64,000 bases of DNA from positions 202,025 to 266,024 of the IMG/VR virus record IMGVR_UViG_3300042564_002819. One strand, given 5' to 3'. Positions 43,746-51,535 of this stretch are shown one piece after another. Position numbers and translations under genes: made by a program. The number at the start of each line of letters is the position of its first letter. Position 1 is the first letter of the stretch. Source of the DNA: a virus. The notes below the pieces were generated by a model. It saw only the letters and a program-made list of their open reading frames with translations. It was not told where the DNA came from and did no database searches.

Positions 43746-44779
43746 AACCAAGAGTAGGCAGAGAATTTCAGCACCTTGAAGACCTGGTCTTTATTGAAGG
43801 GAGTGCGGGTGCAGAACGTGCATTGCATGTAATTAAAAATCTAAGAGAAGCTTCGGTTAAGTGGGACGGAAATCCTACGATATATTGGGGACGCAATGCA
43901 CTTGGACAGTTTGTACTTGTAAATAAAAATGCATGGGGCAAAGCTGAATGCACTAGCCCGGATATGCTAGAAGAATTTATTCTAACTAGTGGCCGAGGAG
44001 AACCCTGGCGTCCTGCATTTGCAGAAAGTCTTGTGCGTATTTGGCCACTTTTAGAAGCAGCTACTCCAAAATGGACACAAGGATATGTGTACGGGGATTT
44101 GCTTTTCTATCCTAATCGCCCTGCACAAATTGCAAACGAGTCTGTAGAGTTTACTCCAAACAAAGTAACTTACAAAGTTAATACAAACACAGCATTGGGT
44201 GCAAAACTAGATGAAGCAAAAGTATGCATTGCTGCCCACAAGTTTTATCGCAAATTTGGAGATGCAGATGGTGTATTCTTTCAGCATGAAAATGTGTATG
44301 AAAGCACAAGTGTATCTGTAATTACACAAACTAGAATTAAATCTAACATTGTAGTTGAGCAAAACAAAATTGCAAAATTGCAAAACATAATTTCAGAGTC
44401 GGATATAGACAGTTTTCTTGCACCTATAGCAGGATTAGGCGATCTTAAAAATATTATCTATACATATGTAAATCAAACAAGTAAAGCAGGAAAGTTAGAT
44501 ACACTAGGAGAAACTTTTTTTGATTGGCTAGCAACTTCAAAGGTGAGTCATCCAAAACAATCTAAGATCGCTAAATTAGCTGAAGAGCATCCTTATGCAT
44601 TGCCCACTATCTTTAATTTAGTAAAAGGTATCATGGAATTAAAAAATAATATAATCGAGCAGTTTGACTCTGTGTCAGAAATACAGTCGTACACACTAAA
44701 CGAAAGCGGCGGCGAAGGATATATGATTCTTGATGAACAAATTAAGCTAGTGCCCAGACATCGATGGGTTCCTGATTAA
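43697..44779 (+). CDS. Ligase-like protein with KWDG motif
   Basis: 360 aa from TTG at 43697, overlapping the GNAT gene by 49 nt; no better start is seen. EASVKWDGNPTIYWGRNALG has the K-DG pattern of nucleotidyl-lysine ligases, and YVYGDLLFY may be motif III/IIIa-like. C-terminal half is helical. Related to a family of marine T4-like phages without proven activity. With the nucleotidyltransferase it may form a nucleic-acid repair or modification unit. Confidence 0.6.
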   Translation: MAHKYQTSSSSIETFVKPRVGREFQHLEDLVFIEGSAGAERALHVIKNLREASVKWDGNPTIYWGRNALGQFVLVNKNAWGKAECTSPDMLEEFILTSGRGEPWRPAFAESLVRIWPLLEAATPKWTQGYVYGDLLFYPNRPAQIANESVEFTPNKVTYKVNTNTALGAKLDEAKVCIAAHKFYRKFGDADGVFFQHENVYESTSVSVITQTRIKSNIVVEQNKIAKLQNIISESDIDSFLAPIAGLGDLKNIIYTYVNQTSKAGKLDTLGETFFDWLATSKVSHPKQSKIAKLAEEHPYALPTIFNLVKGIMELKNNIIEQFDSVSEIQSYTLNESGGEGYMILDEQIKLVPRHRWVPD

Positions 44780-44840
44780 TTCGTGTTTTAACCCCATTAT
44801 CATAAGTATTTTTGCTTCTATGGTAAATAATAATAACAAT

Positions 44841-44857
44841 ACTTACGGAGCGTAAGT
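44841..44857 (+). promoter_or_regulatory. Leader hairpin of 44888 gene
   Basis: ACTTACG-gag-CGTAAGT lies about 30 nt before the ATG; CTATGG (44816) and CCATAG (44864) could form an outer stem. Probably stabilises an abundant late message. Confidence 0.45.
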
Positions 44858-44887
44858 TTGTTGCCATAGAGTACAAGGAGATTTAAA

Positions 44888-45298
44888 ATGGCAGACGTAT
44901 ATTCAGTATCAGTTGGCGCAACTACAGTTGGCGCAAACGCTCGTGTAGCAAAAGCAAATTATGCATTTGGTACACCAAACCTAAAGTTCGTTAAAGTTGC
45001 AGCAGTTAACAGTGCCGCAGCAGTTAACTTTTCAGCAGAAACTGCAAACAGCAACTTCTACAAAGCACTAAATGCTCTACAAGGTTTTGCTGAAATTTAT
45101 TGGGCAGATGGCGGCACTGAAGGTTTCATCGTAGCATACAATGAAAACACTGCAAACAGTGGTTCAGCAGCAACACCATCAGTAAGCAACGGCTCATGGG
45201 GTGCAGCAGAAGCAGCAATTCTAGCAGCAATTGGTGCAGACACTTCATGCACAATCACAGCAGTTGATTTGGCAACTAACGGTCTATCGATCGACTAA
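44888..45298 (+). CDS. Abundant decoration-type structural protein
   Basis: 136 aa. MADVYSVSVGATTVGANARV, AKANYAFGTPNLKFVKVAAV, ending CTITAVDLATNGLSID. Ala/Thr/Ser/Asn-rich; the MAD-YSV-VG-TTVG--ARVAKANYAF start is conserved in marine T4-like phages. AAGGAGATTTAAA is the best binding site in the region and a strong terminator follows: signs of high expression. Likely head or tail decoration. Confidence 0.7.
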   Translation: MADVYSVSVGATTVGANARVAKANYAFGTPNLKFVKVAAVNSAAAVNFSAETANSNFYKALNALQGFAEIYWADGGTEGFIVAYNENTANSGSAATPSVSNGSWGAAEAAILAAIGADTSCTITAVDLATNGLSID

Positions 45299-45317
45299 TA
45301 GTTGTAAAACTAAAATC

Positions 45318-45348
45318 AAAGGGTTCGCGTTTTGCGGACCCTTTTTTT
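45318..45348 (+). terminator. Strong intrinsic terminator
   Basis: AAAGGGTTCGC / GCGGACCCTTT, then T7. Confidence 0.85.
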
Positions 45349-45367
45349 ATGACCGATAAGTAATGTT

Positions 45368-45769
45368 ATGAGATTTCAGTTATTAACACTTATAGATATT
45401 ACACAGACTCGTGCTCGAAAAGGTGACGACAGTTTTTTACAAAAGCAACAGCAAAACTATCTTACTGCCATACAAACTATAAGTATGCGAGCAAATCCAG
45501 AAATACGCACAACAACTAGTTGTGATGACAGAGATATAACAGGATTAGGTTTTGGCACATTGTATAAAGGCAACCATCGAGTATGGAAACTAAATTTTAA
45601 TTTTGAGTTTGACAACAGTCATTCAATTGACACATTAAAGTTTGATTTTAATTTAGTCCCTGTTATTAAAAACTTAAACGAAACAGTTGACTTAGAAGAT
45701 GCTGCGTTTATAACAAGCTCAGAAGAACTCAACAACATAGTGTTTCTCAACTTAGACGATTTTACATAA
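45368..45769 (+). CDS. Conserved phage protein
   Basis: 133 aa, MRFQLLTLIDITQTRARKGD, DSFLQKQQQNYLTAIQTISM, NHRVWKLNFNFEFDNSHSID, ending FLNLDDFT. Conserved in marine T4-like phages without known function; beta-rich C-terminus. Between a terminator and a late promoter. Confidence 0.65.
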   Translation: MRFQLLTLIDITQTRARKGDDSFLQKQQQNYLTAIQTISMRANPEIRTTTSCDDRDITGLGFGTLYKGNHRVWKLNFNFEFDNSHSIDTLKFDFNLVPVIKNLNETVDLEDAAFITSSEELNNIVFLNLDDFT

Positions 45770-45772
45770 TAT

Positions 45773-45780
45773 GATAAATA
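45773..45780 (+). promoter_or_regulatory. Late promoter GATAAATA
   Basis: Upstream of the gene at 45843 (63 nt leader). Confidence 0.55.
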
Positions 45781-45842
45781 TACAAAAGGCAAGAACAAAG
45801 GCATTTAAAAATATTCATTACTGTCGCAAAATGGAGAAATAA

Positions 45843-46082
45843 ATGTCGACTGCCTTAACAACTGACTTAGAAAAAGAAAGCCTTGAAGCACACGTTGATT
45901 TATGTGCATTAAGATATCAACAACTAGATAATCGTTTGACCAAGGTAGAAGGAAAACTTGATAGTATTTCTGCAGAAATGAAATCAGCCAACCAATCATT
46001 AGTCAAGGTTATAATCGGTGCCGCTGCTACTATTAGTTCTGGCTTGCTCGGAACAATCGTAGTAATGTTAATGAAATTCTAA
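45843..46082 (+). CDS. XhlA-like coiled-coil/membrane protein
   Basis: 79 aa. MSTALTTDLEKESLEAHVDL, then a coiled coil (RYQQLDNRLTKVEGKLDSIS) and a C-terminal membrane helix (LVKVIIGAAATISSGLLGTI). Layout of haemolysin XhlA-like or holin-associated proteins. Probable lysis or membrane-adaptor role. Confidence 0.65.
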   Translation: MSTALTTDLEKESLEAHVDLCALRYQQLDNRLTKVEGKLDSISAEMKSANQSLVKVIIGAAATISSGLLGTIVVMLMKF

Positions 46083-46086
46083 ACAC

Positions 46087-46094
46087 GATAAATA
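46087..46094 (+). promoter_or_regulatory. Late promoter GATAAATA
   Basis: 5 nt before the ATG at 46100. Confidence 0.6.
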
Positions 46095-46099
46095 ACTTT

Positions 46100-46375
46100 A
46101 TGTTATTGCGTGAATTATTTGATCAACCTGTAAATGAAAAAGTAGTGTGGGGGAGAACTGGTAAATCAGTTGTTCGCAAATATCGTTGCTCCGGCGGGAA
46201 ACGACACGGTCGTGTTGTTAGCAAAATGGCACAATGTTTTGCTCCACTTGACTTTAAACAGAGTGCAAGTTTTAAGCGAACCAAATCGAGATTTGGCAGA
46301 CGCATGGCTAGAAAAGCTGGAAGAACAAAGCGTGTAAATCCTGCTAGTCGTAGAATACAAGCGTTGAACAGATAA
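46100..46375 (+). CDS. Basic packaged-type protein
   Basis: 91 aa. MLLRELFDQPVNEKVVWGRT is targeting-like with a possible protease site (V-N-E). The mature part is very basic: KSVVRKYRCSGGKRHGRVVS, KMAQCFAPLDFKQSASFKRT, KARLG-like RFGRRMARKAGRTKRVNPAS. Well conserved in marine T4-like phages. Likely DNA-condensing internal head protein. Confidence 0.65.
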   Translation: MLLRELFDQPVNEKVVWGRTGKSVVRKYRCSGGKRHGRVVSKMAQCFAPLDFKQSASFKRTKSRFGRRMARKAGRTKRVNPASRRIQALNR

Positions 46376-46404
46376 CAAACAGCGGACAGAAAGAAAATAA
46401 GATA

Positions 46405-46836
46405 ATGCGAGCAGATGAATTTATTAACAGCGACGAAAAGCTAGACGAAATATTACCTCTTATTGGAATGGCTGCCGGGGCGGCTGCTAGATCAGTAGCA
46501 GGCATGGCTGCTAAACAGGTTGGAAAAGCTGTAGCAGGCGCCGCTGCACAGAAAATAGGACAAAAAGTTGCCGGAATGGCAGGCTCGCAAAAACAACCAA
46601 CATTGCCCGGCGATAACACAGCCTATGCAGACGTTGATAGAGCAAAAGATGCTTTATTGCAACCGGGAAAAAAGTTAGTGCTTCCAACTCAAGCCGGAAC
46701 CCCTCAAGCATTCAAGATTACAAAAGTAGCAGGCGATGAAGTAGAAATAGAAAACCCGGATGCAATTAAAGATCCTAGCCAGCCAGATAAAATTACTTAT
46801 AACAAGCAAGATATTAAGAAATCGATATCAATATGA
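46405..46836 (+). CDS. Packaged-type Ala/Gly-rich protein
   Basis: 143 aa. MRADEFINSDEKLDE then ILPLIGMAAGAAARSVAGMA and AKQVGKAVAGAAAQKIGQKV, an amphipathic Ala/Gly helix that could enter membranes; C-terminal part is a small beta domain (QAFKITKVAGDEVEIENPDA). LDE is a T4 prohead-protease-type site. Possibly injected with DNA. Confidence 0.6.
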   Translation: MRADEFINSDEKLDEILPLIGMAAGAAARSVAGMAAKQVGKAVAGAAAQKIGQKVAGMAGSQKQPTLPGDNTAYADVDRAKDALLQPGKKLVLPTQAGTPQAFKITKVAGDEVEIENPDAIKDPSQPDKITYNKQDIKKSISI

Positions 46837-47039
46837 AATTTAATGAGTTAATTAAAGAATTTTCAATACAGATGAGCAATGAAGAAAAAACATTGCTTGA
46901 CAAGATATCAAAACCGTGTTATGTTGAGTCATTCTCACAGAGAGAACAATATGTGATTGAAAACTTAATTAAAAAAAGTTTGCTTTCAAAGGTATATTAT
47001 AAAGGTAGCACGGTAGTAATTCCAAATGAAAGACCTTGA
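46833..47039 (+). CDS. Small packaged-type protein
   Basis: 68 aa. MKFNELIKEFSIQMSNEEKT fits the targeting-like pattern. SQREQYVIENLIKKSLLSKV looks like a winged-helix element; ends VVIPNERP. Overlaps the next gene by 14 nt. Confidence 0.6.
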   Translation: MKFNELIKEFSIQMSNEEKTLLDKISKPCYVESFSQREQYVIENLIKKSLLSKVYYKGSTVVIPNERP

Positions 47040-47454
47040 CATAGCTATTCAGGAACTTGAAGACATAATCGACTCTAAAATGAACAATTTTTCGTTGCCT
47101 TATAAAAAGGGCAACAGTGTCAGACTCGGACATATTGTCATAAGAAAAAGCAAAAATCTCGGATATATAGTATTCGATACTAAACTAAACAAACCCATAA
47201 CAACTACTTTTAGTATAACAGGGGCTCTTGCCGTAGCAAAAGCTTCTATTAAAAAGTCTCCAATTTATACTATTATGAAATACGATAACATAATAGAAAA
47301 AAATTATAATGACAGTCAATTTTATTCTCACATCATACATGGAAACGCCAGCGAGTCTCGCAAAAAAGCAGTAGCTTCTCGTCTTGAAATATCGAAGACA
47401 AAAATCGATGCTGCAAAAAATGCTCTTGATGAGTTCATTATGAAAGATATGTGA
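47026..47454 (+). CDS. Conserved phage protein
   Basis: 142 aa, MKDLDIAIQELEDIIDSKMN, then VRLGHIVIRKSKNLGYIVFD and KPITTTFSITGALAVAKASI; C-terminal helix EISKTKIDAAKNALDEFIMK. Small alpha/beta body with a helical tail. In one operon with the genes on both sides. Confidence 0.6.
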   Translation: MKDLDIAIQELEDIIDSKMNNFSLPYKKGNSVRLGHIVIRKSKNLGYIVFDTKLNKPITTTFSITGALAVAKASIKKSPIYTIMKYDNIIEKNYNDSQFYSHIIHGNASESRKKAVASRLEISKTKIDAAKNALDEFIMKDM

Positions 47455-47460
47455 TAAATA
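47453..47460 (+). promoter_or_regulatory. Late promoter GATAAATA
   Basis: 26 nt before the ATG at 47487; overlaps the upstream stop. Confidence 0.6.
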
Positions 47461-47486
47461 AATTAAACAATTCCAGGAACCCAACC

Positions 47487-48422
47487 ATGAACATAAGAGA
47501 ATTTGCTAAACCAGTTACTGCTAAGTCGTTAAACGAAAGCCTTGCTGCTCGATTCGGACAAAAGATTAATTTAGAGCGTTTTACAATAGAACAGCTTCAA
47601 GATGCACGTAATAGATTGCGTACAAAACTAAGTCAAGTAGAAACAAACGAATCGTTTGACGCTGTTCATAATGAAACTTATCAAAAATCAAAAATGATGC
47701 TTGATGTATTAAATGCTGCTCTTTCCGAAAGAGGACATGTTGAAGAAGACACTTCAACTAAGCGTTTAAGAGAAGGCGAAGAAGACAAAGCTGAATTGGT
47801 AATGTCAGCTAAAGACATGGTTGATCGTCTAACTGGTTGGATGGAAGATGTAGCAGAAATGCAAACAGAATCTATGCTTGAACTTGCTGACGCAATTCGC
47901 GACGAGCTAGGACAAGAATCTTCAGAAGCATTTGTTGGATTGGTAAAGCCTGCACTTGACAGCCTCTACCAAGCTATGGAATCAACTCGTACTTCGTTAA
48001 CTGGCGGTGTAAGTCAGTTGACCGGCGAAGGAACAGCACCAACACCTATGCCAGGTGAAGAACCAGGAATGGATGCAGATTTAGGTGCAGAAGACGAACT
48101 AGATGCAGACCTCGGCGGCGACATTACTCCGGTCAGTTCGGTAGACGACGACTTTGGAGCAGCAGAACCAGCAGCCGGCGGCGAAGAACCAGCAGATAGA
48201 GCAAAGCGTGAGTCAAAAGACTACTCAGCTAAAAAAGCAGCCGCAGGTAAAGACATTGGCAAGCCAGGCAAGCAATTTGCAAAGATTGCAAAGAGTGCAG
48301 GCGAAAAGTATGGTAGCAAAGAGCGTGGCGAAAAGGTAGCCGGTGCTGTTCTTAAAAAGCTACGCACAAAAGAATCAGTAAATCCAACTACACTTGCAAA
48401 CATACTTTCAAAAAAAAAGTAA
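47487..48422 (+). CDS. Internal virion protein, zero-frame product
   Basis: 311 aa from MNIREFAKPVTAKSLNESLA. LERFTIEQLQDARNRLRTKL, QTESMLELADAIRDELGQES and an acidic stretch (GMDADLGAEDELDADLGGDI) are conserved in a structural protein of marine T4-like phages. It ends TCA AAA AAA AAG TAA. The -1 frame stays open beyond the stop for 312 nt, see next feature. Start at 47451 is rejected since it precedes the late promoter. Confidence 0.7.
   Translation: MNIREFAKPVTAKSLNESLAARFGQKINLERFTIEQLQDARNRLRTKLSQVETNESFDAVHNETYQKSKMMLDVLNAALSERGHVEEDTSTKRLREGEEDKAELVMSAKDMVDRLTGWMEDVAEMQTESMLELADAIRDELGQESSEAFVGLVKPALDSLYQAMESTRTSLTGGVSQLTGEGTAPTPMPGEEPGMDADLGAEDELDADLGGDITPVSSVDDDFGAAEPAAGGEEPADRAKRESKDYSAKKAAAGKDIGKPGKQFAKIAKSAGEKYGSKERGEKVAGAVLKKLRTKESVNPTTLANILSKKK
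48411..48419 (+). promoter_or_regulatory. Putative -1 frameshift site, A AAA AAG
   Basis: Nine A (48410-48418) then G form the dnaX-type slippery heptamer in the right phase. TAACT-gaaga-AGTTA can fold at 48420-48434 and AAAGGAAAC / GTTTCCTTT at 48477-48500. Confidence 0.55.
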
Positions 48423-48730
48423 CTGAAGAAGTTAACGCTAATAAACTGTACCAACTTCTAGTTTTATTAAAAAATAAAGGAAACTTCAACGTTTCCTTTA
48501 ATCAATTAAATCAATATATGAGTAACATGGGTGACGAAGGTTTCACTTATGATATCTTTCAACAAGCATACAACAGTGACCCTAAAATTCAAAATATAGT
48601 GGCTGACTTTAATAAAAACTCTGTTAAAATAAAAACAGGCGATGAAAATAATTTATCGAGAAAACCTACATCAGGAAAAAATACTGTTTCGGCAATGGCA
48701 AAAAGAGCAACTGACTTAGGTGATTTGTAA
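48419..48730 (+). CDS. -1 frame extension of the internal virion protein
   Basis: 103 residues starting VTEEVNANKLYQLLVLLKNK, then GNFNVSFNQLNQYMSNMGDE, GFTYDIFQQAYNSDPKIQNI. It is coding-like from the first codon but has no ATG, GTG or TTG for 99 nt and no binding site before its first ATG (48518). Best read as a C-terminal extension made by -1 frameshifting (about 415 aa in total). A separate 70-aa gene from 48518 is the alternative. Confidence 0.6.
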   Translation, partial: VTEEVNANKLYQLLVLLKNKGNFNVSFNQLNQYMSNMGDEGFTYDIFQQAYNSDPKIQNIVADFNKNSVKIKTGDENNLSRKPTSGKNTVSAMAKRATDLGDL

Positions 48731-48745
48731 AAATTGTAATTAGGC

Positions 48746-49426
48746 ATGACATTAATAAAAAAGAAATATGAATATAAAAAACTTTTAAGAGTTGAAGTAA
48801 ATGGCAAAAGAAGATATGACTGGGGTGGCAGCATCCCAGTTCCTAGTGTTACAACAATTCTGTCAGAGACAAAAGATCAAACACACTTGATAGAATGGCG
48901 AAAGCGTGTTGGCGAAGAAAAAGCAAAAGAAATAACAGTTGAAGCTGCTGGTGTAGGTACTCGTATGCACAAGTATCTAGAAGATTATATCGACACCGGC
49001 AGTTGGCCAGTGCCTGGCAGCAATCCTTACGCTCAAAAAGCACATGCAATGGCAACTCGGATCAAAGTACATGCACTCGACGATGTAAACGAAATTTGGG
49101 GATCAGAAGTTTCTTTGTACATGCCAGATCTTTATGCAGGAACAACAGATTTAGTTGGACTGTACAAAGGCAATCCGTCAATCATGGATTTTAAACAGAG
49201 CAACAAAGTTAAAAAGAAAGAGTGGATTGAAGATTATTATCTTCAAATGACTGCGTATGCACTTGCTCATAATGAAATACACGGTACTAACATTCGTGAA
49301 GGACACATTTTTATGTGTACTAGAGACGAACAGTATTTGCAATTTGATCTGTGGCCCGATGAATTTGACGAATGGTCTCACAAATGGTGGGACCGAGTAC
49401 ACGACTACTATTCCAAGTACGCATAA
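48746..49426 (+). CDS. PD-(D/E)XK exonuclease
   Basis: 226 aa. VPSVTTILSETKDQTHLIEW, GVGTRMHKYLEDYI (the conserved GT--H---E), WGSEVSLYMPDLYAGTTDLV then PSIMDFKQSNKVK (D...DXK) and YYLQMTAYALA make up the RecB-like nuclease core. Role may be recombination, packaging or DNA degradation. Found in most marine T4-like phages. Confidence 0.8.
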   Translation: MTLIKKKYEYKKLLRVEVNGKRRYDWGGSIPVPSVTTILSETKDQTHLIEWRKRVGEEKAKEITVEAAGVGTRMHKYLEDYIDTGSWPVPGSNPYAQKAHAMATRIKVHALDDVNEIWGSEVSLYMPDLYAGTTDLVGLYKGNPSIMDFKQSNKVKKKEWIEDYYLQMTAYALAHNEIHGTNIREGHIFMCTRDEQYLQFDLWPDEFDEWSHKWWDRVHDYYSKYA

Positions 49427-49429
49427 ATA
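49422..49429 (+). promoter_or_regulatory. Late promoter (CATAAATA)
   Basis: 23 nt before the ATG at 49453; overlaps the nuclease stop. Confidence 0.55.
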
Positions 49430-49452
49430 TATAAAAGCGTAGGAGTAGTTAA

Positions 49453-51069
49453 ATGGCTGTAGTTCAAATCTCGAGAATTCAACATCGTAGAGGTAGAAAA
49501 CTTACCAACACCGGAATGCCTCAATTAGCGTCGGGCGAAATTGGATGGGCAATTGATACACAAGAATTGTTTATTGGAAACGGGTCAGTAAGCGAAGGTG
49601 CTCCGTATGTTGGTAATACAAAAGTTCTTACCGAACACGACAACATTTTTACTCTTGCTGATCAGTATACTTATAAACCAGACGACAATCTTTGGGGATC
49701 TCAAATACCTGTAAGTAGACCCTTACAAGAAAGATTAGACGAGTTTGTATCTGTATTTTCTTTTGGAGCAACAGCTGACGGAACTGACCAAACAACAGCT
49801 ATAGAAAATGCAGTAAACAATCTTTATAAAAACAGCGATAACGCTAGTAGAGTAATACTTTGGTTTCCTGCCGGTACCTATTTAATTTCCAGCACAATAC
49901 AATTGCCTCCTTATGTAACACTTAGAGGTGCAGGAAAAGGTAAAACAAAAATCATTACATCAAACTGTGATGCGTTTACAACAATACACTATAATCCTAA
50001 CAATGTGTTAGAAACAATCACAAACTTAAATCAAGCAAGATACATTGAAATGTCGGATATGACTATATCAATACCGTCAACATCTTACAAAGGTATAACA
50101 GTTGCATCCGGTGTTAACAGTGTGTTTAAAAATTTACGTTTTGAAGGTGCATGGGACTTTGGTGCTACAAATACTTCACACAGTGCAATAGTATTAACAG
50201 CAACAGCAACTGATATTACATCATCATTCAATCTTTTTGAAAATATTGAGATTGACAGTTTTAATTATGCAGTATATAGTGATGATGATGTTAAACATAA
50301 CGTCTTCTCTAATTGCATTTTTTATAAGATTAAACAAGCAATTGCATTTGGACTAAACAGCGTCATTGGTAGTAATAACCAAATGACCGGTCCATTGTTT
50401 AACACTTTTGAAAAATGTATATTTGATCGCGTAGATCAAGAAGGCATCTATGTAAAAAATGGTGAATACAATGTAAGCAGAGAAAACAAATATCTAAACG
50501 TAGGTAATAACAGTGCAGGTACTCCAATACCGTTTTACTCTAATGTACGTTTTGAAACAAACACAAACATTTCTGATAACGACTATTTTGAAAGAACTGC
50601 ATCACTTACACCAAACGAAGATGGCAACCCTTCTGTACTAAACTTTGATACACGTTATGTTCCTGAAATACACGGAAGAACTAACGTTAGACTACCTTAT
50701 GCTAATGAAATTACAATAGGATATATGCCTGGTAAAGTACCAAGCGGTGATCCACAGGAAATTCTAAAGTTTCCTGTTATCAATAGCGGAACTATATTTG
50801 TTGATTATGTTTACACAGAAACTAACAATAATATAGTAAGAGAAGGTGTGCTTGAAATAGTATGTAACTTGGACACAGAAGAAGTTACAGTAAATGACGA
50901 TTACACCTACTTAGGATCATCAACTGATTACAGCACTGCATTAACTTTTTATGCAGAGTTTGCTGACTTAGGTGGCGATCTAAACAAAGATACTATTAGA
51001 ATTAATTGTATTAACACAATTGCTTCAGCAGACGACAAGTTTTATTATACAATAAGAGTAAAATCGTAA
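49453..51069 (+). CDS. Tail spike/baseplate protein with pectate-lyase-like beta-helix
   Basis: 538 aa. N-terminal head-binding type region MAVVQISRIQHRRGRKLTNT, GEIGWAIDTQELFIGNGSVS. From residue 90: EFVSVFSFGATADGTDQTTA and LWFPAGTYLISSTIQLPPYV are the start of a pectate-lyase_3 beta-helix, then repeated coils (SAIVLTATATDITSSFNLFE). Likely a host-surface polysaccharide-binding or cleaving spike. Strong fit for structure, substrate unknown. Confidence 0.75.
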   Translation: MAVVQISRIQHRRGRKLTNTGMPQLASGEIGWAIDTQELFIGNGSVSEGAPYVGNTKVLTEHDNIFTLADQYTYKPDDNLWGSQIPVSRPLQERLDEFVSVFSFGATADGTDQTTAIENAVNNLYKNSDNASRVILWFPAGTYLISSTIQLPPYVTLRGAGKGKTKIITSNCDAFTTIHYNPNNVLETITNLNQARYIEMSDMTISIPSTSYKGITVASGVNSVFKNLRFEGAWDFGATNTSHSAIVLTATATDITSSFNLFENIEIDSFNYAVYSDDDVKHNVFSNCIFYKIKQAIAFGLNSVIGSNNQMTGPLFNTFEKCIFDRVDQEGIYVKNGEYNVSRENKYLNVGNNSAGTPIPFYSNVRFETNTNISDNDYFERTASLTPNEDGNPSVLNFDTRYVPEIHGRTNVRLPYANEITIGYMPGKVPSGDPQEILKFPVINSGTIFVDYVYTETNNNIVREGVLEIVCNLDTEEVTVNDDYTYLGSSTDYSTALTFYAEFADLGGDLNKDTIRINCINTIASADDKFYYTIRVKS

Positions 51070-51072
51070 CAC

Positions 51073-51498
51073 ATGTTTGATAAAAGATTTGAGGACAGGC
51101 TGCGAGCCTGGGCTGATTTTAGAAATCAGCTAGAGTTTTCTCACAACCCAATACAAGAGGTCATAGATTTTTATAATCGTGCTCCTTTAGTTAACATACA
51201 GGTTGATCCATATGACCAGACCAGTTGGCTAGATCCTTGGTCACTTTTAAGAGAAAATAATTATTGTAATTTTGCATTAATTTTAGGAATTGCCTATACT
51301 TTGCAATTAACCACTCGCTTTTCTGAGGCTCAATTTGAGATACATATCTGTACCGATAAGGAAAAGTCAGAGATAAAATATCTACTTTTTGTTGACAATT
51401 GTGTTATTGGATACAATAGAAATTGTGCAATAAAAGTTGTAGATTTACCACCATCTCTGCAATTCGAAAAATCTTATCGGCTACCTGCCCTACAATAA
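51073..51498 (+). CDS. Conserved phage protein
   Basis: 141 aa, MFDKRFEDRLRAWADFRNQL, EFSHNPIQEVIDFYNRAPLV, DPYDQTSWLDPWSLLRENNY. NYCNFALILGIAYTLQLT is a central helix. A typical small protein beside nrdA in marine T4-like phages. Function unknown. Confidence 0.65.
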   Translation: MFDKRFEDRLRAWADFRNQLEFSHNPIQEVIDFYNRAPLVNIQVDPYDQTSWLDPWSLLRENNYCNFALILGIAYTLQLTTRFSEAQFEIHICTDKEKSEIKYLLFVDNCVIGYNRNCAIKVVDLPPSLQFEKSYRLPALQ

Positions 51499-51501
51499 AT
51501 A
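51494..51501 (+). promoter_or_regulatory. AATAAATA motif before nrdA
   Basis: 34 nt before the ATG; matches the late motif but nrdA is usually early, so its use is uncertain. Confidence 0.35.
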
Positions 51502-51535
51502 TCTAACAAATTATAGAGTCTTAAAGAGGAATTTA

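Noticed and set aside
44819-44829. Late promoter GGTAAATAA before the decoration protein
   Set aside because: Departs from the motif at two positions; kept only as a possibility.
45771-45842. 23-codon + strand frame
   Set aside because: Its start is inside a late promoter and it has no binding site; likely leader of the 45843 gene.
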